Notes: generated by a model from the sequence alone, not told the origin. A stretch of 64,000 nucleotides of DNA from Paragonimus westermani (GCA_008508345.1 QNGE01000293.1:224856-288855); one strand, 5' to 3'; positions 10,345-22,308 are shown, counted from the stretch's first letter. Made by a program: numbers and translations.

Positions 10345-10845
10345 CTTTGGGATAACTACTCGGTGCCAATTAATCAGAAAGATAATATGCCTAACAGTGA
10401 AGCCTCATTTTTGATCTATTTATTTGACTGTTCCTGTGGTTCAGCATATATTGGTCGCACCACTAGGCGTTTATCAGAAAGAATTCGTGAACACTGTCCG
10501 GCGTGGCTTCGCTCTGGACTAACAAAGAGCATTAACTCATCCATTCTGGCCTACCTGGTCGACTGTGACCGACACATGGACACGGATAGAGCGTTTCACA
10601 TTGTCTACCGTACCCCGGCCGCTACGTCACGAAAGATCAAGTGGCGCATCTTGTCTATAACCGAGGCGGTCGCAATCCGATTACGTCAACCGGATTTGTG
10701 TGTTCAAAAGCAGTTCGTTGACACCTTGGGATTACCGTGGCCAAATACGTGCACTCAGCACACGAGGCAATTTGATCCCGTCCCTCCCAACTCACCCCAA
10801 TTAACACTGACTTCGAAAAAACCTGGTGAGCATAACCACAACTAA
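10345..10845 (+). CDS. GIY-YIG endonuclease domain, isolated retroelement fragment
   Basis: About 160 codons stay open after an in-frame stop at 10342-10344. No ATG lies near the front: the first methionine is residue 9 counting from the GTG at 10363, so this is probably the preserved C-terminus of a larger protein. Counted from that GTG, IY is at 18-19, YIG at 29-31, arginines follow at 32-40 (RTTRRLSERIREH), and the likely catalytic glutamate is E101 in SITEAVAIRLRQP. A C-S-C pair precedes YIG. The pattern fits the endonuclease of a Penelope-like or related retroelement, of a family distinct from the copy at 498-945. No RT was seen upstream; the S1 repeat ends only about 175 bases before it. 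It may not be expressed. Confidence 0.6.
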   Translation, partial: LWDNYSVPINQKDNMPNSEASFLIYLFDCSCGSAYIGRTTRRLSERIREHCPAWLRSGLTKSINSSILAYLVDCDRHMDTDRAFHIVYRTPAATSRKIKWRILSITEAVAIRLRQPDLCVQKQFVDTLGLPWPNTCTQHTRQFDPVPPNSPQLTLTSKKPGEHNHN

Positions 10846-11196
10846 GTGATGCTTGTGTTTTACCCAATCGCCTTGCCGTCGTAACATTTCTTATCAATAA
10901 CTTCCTTTATTGTTACTTGATTTGATATACAATTGTACCAGCCTAAGATGAGAATTTATCGAAAACAGTTCTGTTCCCTGAAACCAAAATTGTTTTGCAT
11001 AAGGAATACTATGTATATGATCGGGAAATAAAATACTTCAAACTGAAATGATGAAAATATTACATAGCACCCAGCTCGAATCAGGTAGGGAAATAAAATA
11101 ATGAAGAAATTTCCAGTTTGAAGGGATGAGAAGTAAAAACTCCCCAACAAGAAAACAAGTGGGGAAACACCTCAGACGTGATCACCCGAAATGTTA

Positions 11197-11202
11197 TTTA
11201 AT
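11197..11202 (-). other. Possible poly(A) signal variant for the transporter gene
   Basis: ATTAAA on the minus strand lies about 32 bases after the stop codon of the transporter gene. It is the common variant of AATAAA. The short spacing makes it only a candidate. Confidence 0.3.
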
Positions 11203-11233
11203 GAATTCATATATTACTCACGGGATTTGGAGC

Positions 11234-13087
11234 TCAGAGGCGTACTACATGACTTTGGTCGACTGTACTCGATAGGTGATTTTTTTCTGACTCCTCAGTC
11301 ACCTGAACATGATTGGATTTTTCCTCAAAATCCTGCAAGTTTTCACCACTAGTGTCACGCAAAAATAAAAGCAGTAGCATTTGCAATGCAACAGCTGCGG
11401 CATACACCATGATAGGCGTCCCGTGCTTGACTTTTGTATCCAGCTGATTAACAAATGTAGAAACACTGCTTCCAAGTCTTCCGAGACCGGCAGCAATACC
11501 CGTCGCCAGAGTTCGAACGGCAGATGGAAACAGTTCGGCAACATAGATGGCCAACATAACCATTGCAGCGGAGTACAAAACTAACGCACAGTTACAACAC
11601 ACATTCAAGACAATATCTCTTGTTGGTTGCACTATCAGGGTGTACAGGCCACCAGTAAGTAGGCATACAAGCGCAAGACCGAAGCAGACCATTAACGGCA
11701 TACGACGAAATCTGCACACTCGATAGACCACTGAGGCAATGATCGGTCCAGGAAGCGAGTTGAGCGAATTGGTAAGCGTCACCAGGTATACATGGTCTTT
11801 GATTACTCTGCCGTAAAGCAGTATGCCAAACAGGGACAGGAATTGTGCATTGTTCACCAAAGTGCTGAGCACTAATGCCTTCATAAATTCAAAGTTCAGT
11901 AAGTACGGCTTCAATGACCTGCAAATGTTACCACACGGGAACCTGAAGGTTCGCTTAGAAACTGCAGGTCCTCTTGTGCCTTGAGCATGCATCGGACACT
12001 TTTGTAAATACATATCAAGTTCAAATCGTTTCTGTTCATTTCTTCGACATAACTGATTGATTTTCTGTCCTGCTTGAAGAACTTTCAAAGCATCTTTGGG
12101 ACGTCTTTGGGAATTCAACCATCTAGGTGACTCAGGGAGCAGAAAAAAATATAGGAGGCACAAAACAGCAGGCAACATACCGGCAGCATTTAACCAACGC
12201 CAGTTAGGAATGAAGTAAGCCAATCCGGCCAACAGAACACGATGAAAGCACAGGACCCCGATTGTTATCAATGAACTGAAATAACCTCTATATTTGGCCA
12301 AAGTCAATTCGAGTGGTAAAATTCGAACAATACTGGCTTTTCCGGTATTTGTGAGACCCGCTAGTGCACGCGTAACATTAAACGTGTGATGATCCCACGC
12401 ACTCGATACACCGACAGCTGCTATCAGTTCCAAAATTGCAAATACGAGAGCTGTAGGACGACGTCCATATTTATCACCACACCAACCACCGATGATATAC
12501 CCGACAACCATACCAAACATAAATGTGAACGTGCCTATAGGCTGAATCCACTCTTTGTCGCAAACCAGGTCAAATTCAGCTACAATGGTGCTCGTATACT
12601 GGTATTGTTTACTCCGATAAACGTAACCGTGAGGACACTTCTCCAGTTGAGTAATGTTCCTGAAGTGACGAGAATCAAGTAACCCGACAATGATACTGGG
12701 GTCTGTCCAATTCATGAGATATCTCGCGCAACCGTGTTCAGGACCAATTAGTGCTGACGCTTGCTCAAATGTTGCATTCCTCTCTAGAAACATTTGCTCA
12801 ACTTCCGGCTCCATACGGCAACGCACGCTAGGAACTGCATTCACGAACACCGGCAACGTAGCCATGGATGGAGAAGAAAGGACACACAAGATAACGATCA
12901 TCCATTGCCAAAGTCCGCAAGCACCCACCTGGTTGTTCAACAGCTCATCAACGTTTATTTTGTCTACACTAGCATCGATTGCACGATACGTTTCATTCGT
13001 ACTGTCCATCAGACCTAGTTGAGTGATGCTTGTGTCCTCGTTCTGCACAAAATTGACGGCGGGAACGGCATCGTTTCCTACTGCCAT
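11234..13087 (-). CDS. SLC22-like organic ion transporter, intronless (617 aa)
   Basis: A major facilitator superfamily transporter of the SLC22 (organic cation/anion/carnitine) type, expected in the plasma membrane. The ATG at 13087 was chosen because it is the first ATG after an in-frame stop at 13097-13099. A first hydrophobic segment (about 62-84) is followed by a large extracellular loop with C90, C120, C151, C176 and glycosylation sequons at N104, N126 and N144, a family hallmark. The motif after TM2 is GDKYGRR (204-210). After TM6 comes LPESPRW (317-323), then a charged loop to about 400, six more hydrophobic segments, and AELFPSAVR (517-525). The tail carries DTSGENL (578-584) where many relatives have PETKG. 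The whole protein is one exon of normal family length. It is about 23 kb from, and divergent to, a paralog at 36023. The substrate cannot be told from sequence. Confidence 0.93.
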   Translation of the reverse strand: MAVGNDAVPAVNFVQNEDTSITQLGLMDSTNETYRAIDASVDKINVDELLNNQVGACGLWQWMIVILCVLSSPSMATLPVFVNAVPSVRCRMEPEVEQMFLERNATFEQASALIGPEHGCARYLMNWTDPSIIVGLLDSRHFRNITQLEKCPHGYVYRSKQYQYTSTIVAEFDLVCDKEWIQPIGTFTFMFGMVVGYIIGGWCGDKYGRRPTALVFAILELIAAVGVSSAWDHHTFNVTRALAGLTNTGKASIVRILPLELTLAKYRGYFSSLITIGVLCFHRVLLAGLAYFIPNWRWLNAAGMLPAVLCLLYFFLLPESPRWLNSQRRPKDALKVLQAGQKINQLCRRNEQKRFELDMYLQKCPMHAQGTRGPAVSKRTFRFPCGNICRSLKPYLLNFEFMKALVLSTLVNNAQFLSLFGILLYGRVIKDHVYLVTLTNSLNSLPGPIIASVVYRVCRFRRMPLMVCFGLALVCLLTGGLYTLIVQPTRDIVLNVCCNCALVLYSAAMVMLAIYVAELFPSAVRTLATGIAAGLGRLGSSVSTFVNQLDTKVKHGTPIMVYAAAVALQMLLLLFLRDTSGENLQDFEEKSNHVQVTEESEKNHLSSTVDQSHVVRL

Positions 13088-13221
13088 CAAACCGCATTAC
13101 CGAATTTCTGCCCAACAGACGGTTGTCTACGCGACCGAACGGCACATCACGCAGACGTACACACTGGCCGCGTGACGCAGTCCCGCAATTGCAGGCAATC
13201 GGCCAGCTGGCTGTCCGAACC

Positions 13222-13303
13222 ATTGGCTGGCCGCTTCTGCCGCGCTGCCTTCACCCGAAGGTCATTTCATTTCATTGGCTACGTAAAGTGTTATTTTGAT
13301 TGG
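13222..13303 (-). promoter_or_regulatory. Cluster of three CCAAT boxes upstream of the transporter
   Basis: Three CCAAT pentamers in the gene's orientation (plus-strand ATTGG at 13222, 13274 and 13299) lie 135-216 bases upstream of the start codon. Two of them sit in nearly the same ATTGGCTGG word. The surrounding 13090-13400 is more GC-rich than its flanks. CCAAT boxes bind NF-Y in animals; a promoter role is inferred. No clear TATA box was seen. Confidence 0.4.
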
Positions 13304-13309
13304 CTGGTG

Positions 13310-16300
13310 GTTCGCCCCACGAGACAGCGCTACCTCCGTCTACCCGAATCTGCCACTCCAGGCTTGCGGCGGTCACGATTTGGGTGGGATTGACAAGGGG
13401 CGCTCCATTACTTGTGTTCGGCATCAAGTCATTCCCTCTCAGACGTACGTCCATACAATATCAAGAATGTCCGTTAGTTGCAGCGTTCGGATAGATTTCA
13501 GTTTGAAACAGCTGTGTTCGTAGTACCTGATTGTGAACTTTACACATTTCCATTTTTTTCCGAACGCGGCAAAAACCAATGAACTACCCTGAGCACCAGA
13601 TAAGAACGAATAGTTATAACCGTATAGTGATAACGAACGTACGATGACGAACTGTTCACAATAAACGTAGTACACTGAAGCTCATTGTGAACGGAAAGGC
13701 TCCGTTTGAATAATTCACAGTTAATAACGTCGGCCTCGAACTGCTCAATGAGGTCTAGTTGGTAGGATGAACTATAGTATCAACGACAAGTGTATAAACC
13801 TGAACAGGGGACATTCTGAGGCTGGCCCTCTGTGGGCAGAGCGCTTTCGGATCCATGGAAGTGAAACCCTCAGGCGAACCAAGAAGTAAGCAACGTTAAA
13901 ATTGAAAGGGCGACAAGCCAGACGAATACGGGAGTGTCACTGCAGACCAATCGGCTTGTCGGGTAGTCTCAAGGTCAGCATCACTGAAAACAATTCGATG
14001 TGGCAAATCAACTCGATGAAGCAGTATTCATGAAATATCGGAAGTGGTTTAACCGACAACTACAAAACGGATAAAAAAACCGTCTATATGTGCACCCAAT
14101 GACCTTGTAAATGATTTTTCACATCGGTACTTAGGTTTGGCGATAATAACTAGTTCAACGGTTAGGCGTAACGAAACATCTAGGGTTAACAGTCGTAGTA
14201 CAGGAAAAATCGTCAATTCGAACAGAAAAACAATGAATGGTAACTTTTATTAATGATATCATGCTCTTGCAATTGTACAGAATACGAAAAATTATTTCCC
14301 CTGAATTATTTAGTTCATGGGTGTAGTTATGTATAAATGTGTGCACACATTACATACAATGCGGGTACTTTCATTTGTACACACATATACCTATTCATTA
14401 ATTGACATGTAGGAAGTGCCTTCTGGTATTCATTATATTTATGAGAGGATTATGTCGCTAACAAAAGCTATTATTTTTCGACATATATATATACGCGCGT
14501 TAGAACTTGGCAAACGTTGTAATCCACCGCTTTCCATAACCGCCCCTGGTAGCAAGCGTTCCCTCAAACCCTGTGTAACTTGTTTAAATGTGCTCTCACT
14601 AACTCGTCCAGTACAAGTTCTTTCCGCAGAATTGTCAGTAATATCATTCCGGGATATTTCCTCATTACTCACATGGCATTCGGAGTTGACCTTCCAACAT
14701 TTTATAGAACTATTTGAGAAGTTTTCGAAGTAACAGATATGCGACTAAATTCTCCGGTTAATCTTACGGGCTGATTGAATTTAACAGTTCATAGCGTGTT
14801 CACTAACGGTCGACAAGTTAAAAACACGTTGGCTTCAAAATTGATTTCCAACCTGCTCCTGTTAGACGGCACTTGTGTTTTGCGGACCCTTTCCCCTAAA
14901 CAAATGAAGAAGCCAGAGCATTCCACTTGTATAGCTTCCTTAATAACCACAAATCTGGGATTCAGTAATTCACCAAAAGGTCAGAATTACTTGGGAATAA
15001 CTCGTTTTTCCACTCAGGATAATCAAATGTCTCTGACTATTGCCTTTGTCAATGCAACTCTAACAGCTACTTCATGGTGAACATCCACTGGATTTTTAGA
15101 TTCTGGTTTTCACCAGAATGAACGACTGGGATGAGCACACAAACAGCAGGTTACTCCAGTCCAGTAGTAGAAATGTCTACTCCAACAAAGGGTGGTAGCA
15201 GCCATCGGCATTCAACTAATTTAAACAACAGCAGACAAAGGAAACGAATAACGCAAAGGTGGTTTACTCTGAGGATCGAAACAAAGTAGGTTGATTACCC
15301 AATACCACAAAGGTAAACACGCATTTTTACATAATGTTCGTCCCATAAAAAAAACACTAGTCAGTAACAAATTTGTAAGTGGTAGACATAATTTTTTCTG
15401 GCGGTTTTTCCTGTTACTTCGAGAAGTCATTGTGCCCGCTCGTCAGACGGCATGGTTCATTAAGAATGAAACACAATACAGCGATAAAATGACCACGGGG
15501 AGTCAGCCACTATGGACGAATGACAATATTATACGTCACGACCATGAGTACTGTCAGCCCGGAATGCACGTTGCCTACTAAAGCATATTTTCCAGCCATT
15601 TATTCCCAGGTTATGCCCACAATCGTAGTGCTGTCTTCAAGTTTGTAGAAAACGTTTCTGGCCTGCTGCGCTATCGGTCACAGAAGTGTTAAGAAATAGC
15701 GTCATTTAGTGAATCGTTCAAACATTCACATGATTTCAAAGCTGGCTGGCACAGCCTTCCACTATTCATACGTGAAATGCTTGCAAAATATGGTGGATAA
15801 AACACACCTAGTTGATTTTCCTTATATATCCCTTTCGGATTAGCCACACACACTTGTTACATGATTGGTGGTACAGTCACCAAGCAGAACAGTTACATTT
15901 AGCAAATTTGACGCTCCTACAAGCCGGCCAGGTTTTCGAAAATCACCTGGAAACCTCGGAGCTGACAGAATCAATTGGCACGCGGTAAAATGAAAATAAT
16001 ATAGCAAGTCTACCGGCAAATAGATTTTTACTGGAAAACGTTTAAACCCAACGATCAATAACATCTAATATCGCGATTTGTTAAACGACAGCGACAAAAC
16101 ACAACGGTACGAGTTGGATAAAGGTTTGCTGTGGTTCTTTCTTGAATCGAAGGGCATGAGTTTCGGTCACGATCAGATTTGTGTACAGTCAAATATCAGG
16201 GGTTTACTACCGACAAGGACAGTCGGCAACCACATCCGAGGAATGCAGTAGCACCCCACAGGCTGTCTATTCCAATCAAATTTTCTACTCTGAGTTCGTT

Positions 16301-17390
16301 CCTGGGGTTGATAAGTCAGCGTAGTGAATCTCTACTGGTGCGCCTAAAGATTACTGAACCCCCAAGTCGCTTAATTACAAAGGATGTTTCAGGACAGTCC
16401 GCCCGTTGTATCTGTATTCGAGCCCCATCCACCACATGCCTTACGGACATTAACAGCGGTAGTGAGGACAAGTGACTCAGTAGGAATGCATACCGAATTG
16501 TCGCATTTACAAGCAATTGGGTCATTTTAAAGTACATGGATGAGTGAGCCGTTGGTCGTTGAAGCCGCGACCAATCAGAACGCTGTCGGAGCCTTGGCAC
16601 GAGTGTGAGGCACACAGGCGGCCTTGACGCGTACACAACACTGCCCCCTTATATTCTGACATGTTTCCAGTGGACTGACGAGCAGTAGTTCGAGTAGACG
16701 AACATCGATTTGGGCACCATAATCTGTCAGGACTTTGGGAATAGATTCACCCACTGTTGGAACGGAAACTACAAACGTCCTGAAGATCTTCCCTGGTCTT
16801 GTCCCAGTCAATCAAATAGTCTTCTCCGCGTCAATCAAACAACTGAGACTTAGTGATCGATAAAATGATACCGTGGCGGTGGAAGCACAAAGCCCATAGC
16901 CCGAATAGAGACAAAAAACACATGTTAACGCACTGATTTAATGACGTGTACAGGCTGCCAAAACAGCGGGAGAATTGTAGACAATGAAATGCAAGGCGAG
17001 CAGGTTGTCGAGATCAGTCAATAACAATCAGAGAACGACCAAATAAAGCTGATGGTTCGACATTACTCATGTGTAACGACTCCCCGTTATCACTGATTCC
17101 TATCGTAGCTTGAACTGCCGCCTTACCAATCGCCCCTATTACCAGGCTATCCCTACCTGACAAAAAAACAATCAATGGAACGTCTATTCGAGTACGGTTT
17201 TTTCTTGCCTAGTGGAAGAAATCTTCGCCACGCATTCCACATCTGTATCAGACATCCCTTTGGCTTATCTTCTTCTTCTTTACTTCAAAAGACGCTACTT
17301 CCTGACACAACGTTTCCACTGTGCTACGAGGGTCGTCTAGTTCACTTGGTTCGCTTGCTGCAACTCCGTGGCTGTCAGGGAGGTTTCCAC
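13310..17390. other. No gene recognised; one short shared repeat
   Basis: Open frames are short (at most about 106 codons) and unrecognised. At 16411-16485 a segment of about 75 bases is the reverse complement of 26873-26950, including GTAGTGAGGACAAGTGACTC and GGGGCTCGAATAC-like words. It is a small dispersed repeat with a tRNA B-box-like word. Confidence 0.4.
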
Positions 17391-17399
17391 CAACGTTCG

Positions 17400-17850
17400 T
17401 CAAGACACATCAACCACTTGCTTCAACATCACCGGACGTGCGATGAATGCAGTCATGAGCTGATCCCGGACTAGTGGTGGTAATCTCTCCAAAAACAAAC
17501 TAATCAGTTCATGTTGTTCGAAATCCGCTGACACAGCGTAAACGTAAGCGTCGCCTCCTGCACCAAGTCGGGCTGTCTTGAACACCGGCGTTGTTTCCTG
17601 GCAGTCGATGGATCTGTCGAACCTGTCGATCAGCACCTCATTTTCAGCAGTCCATTCCAGCATCACAGGACTCTTTTTGTATTGCCTCCGACAGTGTCTT
17701 TGAGCAGTATCCGCAAGGGCCAGCAGCTTTGTCCGGTCGGTGTTGACTCCGACCGCCTCAGCCACGTCCTCGGGATCTTCCAGAACACATTGGACATCCA
17801 TATTCTCGAACGGCTGTTGTCACAAGATTGTCATCTTCAAATCCTGTTTA
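17400..17850 (-). pseudogene. Gag-like fragment after a tRNA-Leu-type primer site
   Basis: The minus frame of 133 codons contains SADFEQHELISLFLERLPPL and VRDQLMTAFIARPVMLKQVV, which resembles the Gag core of Ty3/gypsy elements (hydrophobic helices around an LPPxxRxQL motif). Just upstream on the minus strand, TGGTGTCG (17851-17858) matches the first bases of a primer-binding site for tRNA-Leu, preceded by CACAACACT as at the ends of the family 1 LTRs. I take it as the 5' end of a gypsy gag. Similarity to a host protein cannot be excluded. Confidence 0.5.
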
Positions 17851-17858
17851 CGACACCA
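17851..17858 (-). other. Possible primer-binding site next to LTR end
   Basis: TGGTGTCG on the minus strand follows CTCACAACACT, matching the end of the solo LTRs (CAACA) plus two bases, then a tRNA-Leu-like primer site. The LTR body beyond 17859 does not align with the family 1 LTRs by eye apart from the last 25 bases or so. Confidence 0.4.
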
Positions 17859-17869
17859 AGTGTTGTGAG

Positions 17870-19180
17870 TTAGGAAGGTGGATGGCTCAAGGGTTATGTG
17901 GTGGAAATCTGGATTCACCACTTATCCAAACCCCGACACAACAGAAGATCTGACGAACTGCCAATCCAAATATCACGTTAATGATACATCAGGATTGTAC
18001 GAACGGTCTCAGTGTTGTGCCTTCCGTTATTCTCAGGTTGACCAATTCATCTGTTCCGTATTCCATCAATTGACATACAGTTCATGATGTTGCATGTGCC
18101 AATGAGTCAGCCAATGACAGGCTGTGATTTCTTTAACACTGTTGTACATCCATAAATTCGGCGTCTCAATTCATGAATAGCAACTGCTTACTGCTACCAG
18201 TACCAGGTCTTCTCCTTATTACTTGCGTGGGAAGTTTCGATTCAAGTACGATTCCCGGGGCTAATCGAAGTCCCTAATTCTGAGTATCACAGGTTATCTG
18301 TTGGGAAAATCAGCTTACGCCGTTTACGCGTTAACGCCACAACAAACGTAAATACTTCTTTGCACATAACTGATCCAGTGACGTTACAGTTGTTAATGTT
18401 AAGTTCACGTGTCGGAAACATTATCTCATGCAGAAGTGAATTCTGATTATTCTGTTTGTATTTACCTCCTGTCACTTCAAAACTCGAGTACATGCCTCTG
18501 TCTTACTATTGTTGAGCAGTATAATTTGTTTGTTCATCTTCGTTGCACGTGTTGGGCGGGTAACTATCTGACATATAACCATGCTGTTTTCGTATCTTAT
18601 CAGTCTATGGCTGTGGGAACCGAGCTATGCAAGTTGCTGTTTCCGACAATTCTCATCAAGCTTCTACAACTGCTCAGGATATGTGTGTATTGTGGATGAA
18701 AATTAGAACAAGTCAAGTTCCTCACTAAGAATAACGGATGTGAGGAGGACCAAATTTCACTAGAGGAGGTCTGGTGTGGATGAATGCGTAATTGTCACAT
18801 GTACCTACCATGAAGCATGCCTTCGCCACTGTCAAATTCGCGTGGATTTCACGTAGTCTTAGAAAGAATGATCGATGAAGATGGAGAGCTTGCACGAACT
18901 GTTTCTTGGTGCATATTCGGGGGTTGCAGTCTCAAGGTAATAGGCTTGACCGTTGATGACAGTTTAACTTTGGAAGTTCTCGGATGAGCTTCAATCGGAA
19001 AACATCATCCGGTTTTATTTACTGGCCAGTATCAAGTAAGTAAGAAGCGATCACACCGAAAGTGCATTCTTTGAATCCTTCAGGGATTCAACTCGAGAGT
19101 AGCTCACGAATCATTTCTTATAACTCTCTGTGGTGATTACAGTCTGTGACCTAGCAGATCTCGGACGACGGCCTGTCATG
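17870..19180. other. No recognised feature
   Basis: The first part may be a diverged LTR belonging to the gag relic at 17.4-17.85 kb. The rest holds only short frames with no recognisable domain. Confidence 0.35.
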
Positions 19181-19184
19181 TAAA

Positions 19185-19540
19185 CAAGCCCATAGGCTGG
19201 AACGAGACGACTACACACCATCAGGTGGTTCCTGCCTACTTTTCTGTCACTGACCTGACAACTGTCAATCTGGCCAGTCTTCCGCGACTCAAGCCAGAGC
19301 AGAAGGGCTGGTGATCTGTACCTGTCTATTTCGTATTCCACAATCAGGTGTTTTACGTATTGCCACCTATAGGATTGTTTGAGAACCGAAATACAGTGAA
19401 GTTGCAACTGTATCCACAGCTTCCGTTCTTCTGTTGCCATTATGTTGCAGCTTTTAGTAGATCCGAGCTAGATCACTGCTCGTCATTAGTTCCACGAGTC
19501 CAGGTGATACACCGCCTTGTCATTCCCACAACGTAACCGG
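19185..19540 (+). repeat. Interspersed repeat R1, copy 2
   Basis: The portion 19190-19410 is the reverse complement of 24020-24230, with long shared words around ACTGACCTGACAACTGTCAA and CTGGCCAGTCTTCCGCGACT. The part from 19360 to 19530 matches the copy at 5690 in the same orientation. The 109-codon minus frame across it is a by-product of this repeat. Confidence 0.68.
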
Positions 19541-19544
19541 CTTC

Positions 19545-21030
19545 ACAACAACAAGTGATAGCATGAACTCAACGTGACGAATTTACTTGGGTAATCTATC
19601 GTTAGGGCGTAGCGCCAGTACCGGAAAAGTATTGAACGATGAGATAGCTCGTACCACAAAGTAGGCATCCTCAATTGCGTCAGGAATCTGGCCAGAGTAC
19701 ACTTGCCATGTTAATCCACTGCTGCGTTACTTGTCCGTCCGTCCGATTTGGTTTTAGCTACACTCTGGTGTTTAAGGCAAATTTCCTTACCTTACAGACT
19801 GATCTTCCTGGTAAAATGATCATTGGCAATAAGTTACAGACGGACCAGTTAACACTGAATCTTGGGACGGTCGGATATTTAGACTGACAACGATCTGCTG
19901 TTTTTTCACCACCAATGAAGCGTCTATGTGTACGCAACTCTGCAAGCCAGAGGTCTAAACAGTCTTGACCATTAATTTTCCTCAGAAATGTTTGATGTTT
20001 TGAGAAATTATCGCTGAATTAAAGCACGCCCAAAAGTTTAGCGTCTGCCGTCAGGATGGTTATCACACTAACAAACTCTTTGTATCTCCAGCCCACGCGC
20101 CTGAGCCCCTTTTCCTTGCCAGTTTTCCTGCCGGCTGGATCCATTACCTCGAGCAAACATCATAGAAAGGCCGTTGGAAGCTTGGTGAACCGGACGGTAA
20201 GTGTAGCCGTAATAAGTATTTGCATACTTCAGAAATTCACTTTCCACTGTTCCTGCTAGATAATGAGTCAGCCTACATGCATATGGAAATAATATCCGTG
20301 ATCTAGCACCTAATTATGCAGCGCGCAGAGCATGTCTCTCGTGATTTTTTTGAATTAATTAGTAAACCTCTACAGTCGTAGGTAAATTTTTAACATACAC
20401 ACTTTAAACTGATTCGATTATCATTTGGGACTACTCATTAGAAGACAACAGACAAAGGCGGTGTGATGCAACCAATTCCTGAACAGAGGTCTTGACTTTA
20501 GTAAGTCGGTCAAGAGGATGGAAACTAATCGCTGAGGTTCCTATTAGGAATGTCCACCGTGTATTTATTTTATCACAGCATCTTAGTATTAACCTACTGT
20601 TTACGACTTTTACATTACTAAAGAGTTAGTTTCCTCACGAATCCATCAAACCTAACAGCGCTGTCCTGCATCAGACATTGATGTCAAACCTATACTAGGT
20701 TAAGGTGTTAGCATTCGAACGGAGGGAAAAGTAAGCGCGATACAATGAATATGAGGAGTCAGTAACTAAAGATAATCAGTTGAGGATTTTTAAATCTTGC
20801 CCACAACAGGCAATGAGCACATGTAGGCTCCGCACTAACCATCAACTATTGTAACGCGCGACGGAGTGGAAGCACTGAGGAACAGCGTCTCTCTAAAGGA
20901 CGGCAGCACAGCGAGAATCTGGAATAGGAACAAAAACCGAAACAGTATGAGCCAGAGGCCCAGTAAGTTATGCACGCAACTTACACACACATCATCATCA
21001 CCGAGTTCAACGCCCTACTGCCTCCTATTG
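19545..21030. other. No recognised feature
   Basis: Short unrecognised frames only. No domains or terminal repeats were seen. Confidence 0.4.
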
Positions 21031-21035
21031 TCCAG

Positions 21036-21217
21036 CGAGCAAAATTTGGATGAGAGATATTAACATTATTGGAAGTTTACAGAAGGCTTACGCCAATGAA
21101 TCTGTTTGGTGGGTGGGAAGAAAATNTCGAGCAAAATTTGGATGAGAGATATTAATATTATTGGAAGTTTACAGAAGGCTTACGCCAATGAATCTGTTTG
21201 GTGGTTGGGAAGAAAAT
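21036..21217. repeat. 90-base direct duplication around a single N
   Basis: Bases 21036-21125 and 21128-21217 are the same 90-base sequence with two differences (positions 21064 and about 21113 against their partners). They are separated by an N at 21126 and one T. This is the usual signature of two contig ends that overlap in reality but were joined by a placeholder gap. Confidence 0.9.
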
Positions 21218-21780
21218 AGAGTAACGTTAATGAATTAAACGCTATTGACACGTATTCGCGGGCTTGGCTGCCATTAATTAAGCATGAGGACGGAACATGC
21301 AAAGCTACTCGTCGGCCGCTATCAGTCACTGAAATAAAGAACCCTTCAACAGTCTCAGCGATAAGGTAAGTGTTTACAAACTGATCTACCGCGAAGTCAT
21401 CAAAATTCCAGATCGAGAATTTAAAGTCGTAATTTTTTACTGAGATGTCACAGACCCGTGAACAGCTTGGTAGCGGCTCGGTGAACATGCTCAGTAGCGA
21501 GTAAATCTTCCTTCGTGTCGATTTGATTAGTACACTCAGCGGTCTTACATAAATACCGTAATATGTTCAAAACGCCTGTCTGTTTACACCAGGAACGTTC
21601 GTTTGATCTTCCCAAGAGTAGCCAACCGTTTTTCCGCAGTCATCTCATGATGATTGGCAGAAGATACGTTAGACGACATCTGGATATCTAGACCTTAGCT
21701 CAGATCGACTTTTGCGACGCTTTCTCTGATGAATGCACTATGAACTACGAAGGTATTTCCGGGTGTAACTCCAGTCATCT

Positions 21781-22308
21781 TGTAGCGAGAAGGCGTCCAA
21801 TAAAGCACAATCTTTATTGTCCAAACCGCTAGTCACATGCAACGCGCGCTCTCTCGTTTATAAGTCGCAATTCCAACCCGCAGCACCCCCCGGTTTCCGT
21901 TCACACGTCGTGTGCACTTCTAACCGGTTTACGTGCGTGACCGGTGCCTTCTATCGGAGGGTTTTTCGCTTGCCATTCCTCGTCTGTTTGTCCGATTCCG
22001 TTGCGCGTTGGCTCGTCCGGCTGCTCGTGCTGTCCGCCATCCACCCAGTGCTGGCCTTGACCGTATCCCAACATTGTGTCGAGATGTTCCTCTGAATGTT
22101 GGAAAAACCACGCATCCGATCTGGCCGTCTGTCGTATTTCGCCTGCCCTGCCTCGCCCGTTGGTCCGATCCAGTCGAGCGATGACTCATCCGGTCGCGCA
22201 CGTTGTCCTTGATCCGATCGCGGCAGGTTTTCGAACGTAACTCCCCCACGTTGAGGTATTCGGCCGAGCGTTCGAAAACTCGCACCCCCGACCTGGCAAT
22301 CCACCACA
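21781..22308 (-). repeat. Solo LTR, family 2, with ATCT target duplication
   Basis: On the minus strand the unit starts TGTGGTGGATT (22308) and ends CTCGCTACA (21781), so it is TG...CA bounded. The 4-base word ATCT lies on both sides (21777-21780 and 22309-22312). Inside, a TATA-like TTATAAA (reverse complement of 21857-21864) precedes an AATAAA (21813-21818) by about 40 bases, as expected for U3-R of an LTR. Related copies lie at 43.2-43.5, 58.7-59.1 and 62.6-62.8 kb. Several overlapping frames across it are by-products of its GC-rich sequence. Confidence 0.8.

Noticed and set aside
12386..13022. Plus-strand open frames of about 100 codons
   Set aside because: Antisense shadows of the transporter gene on the minus strand.
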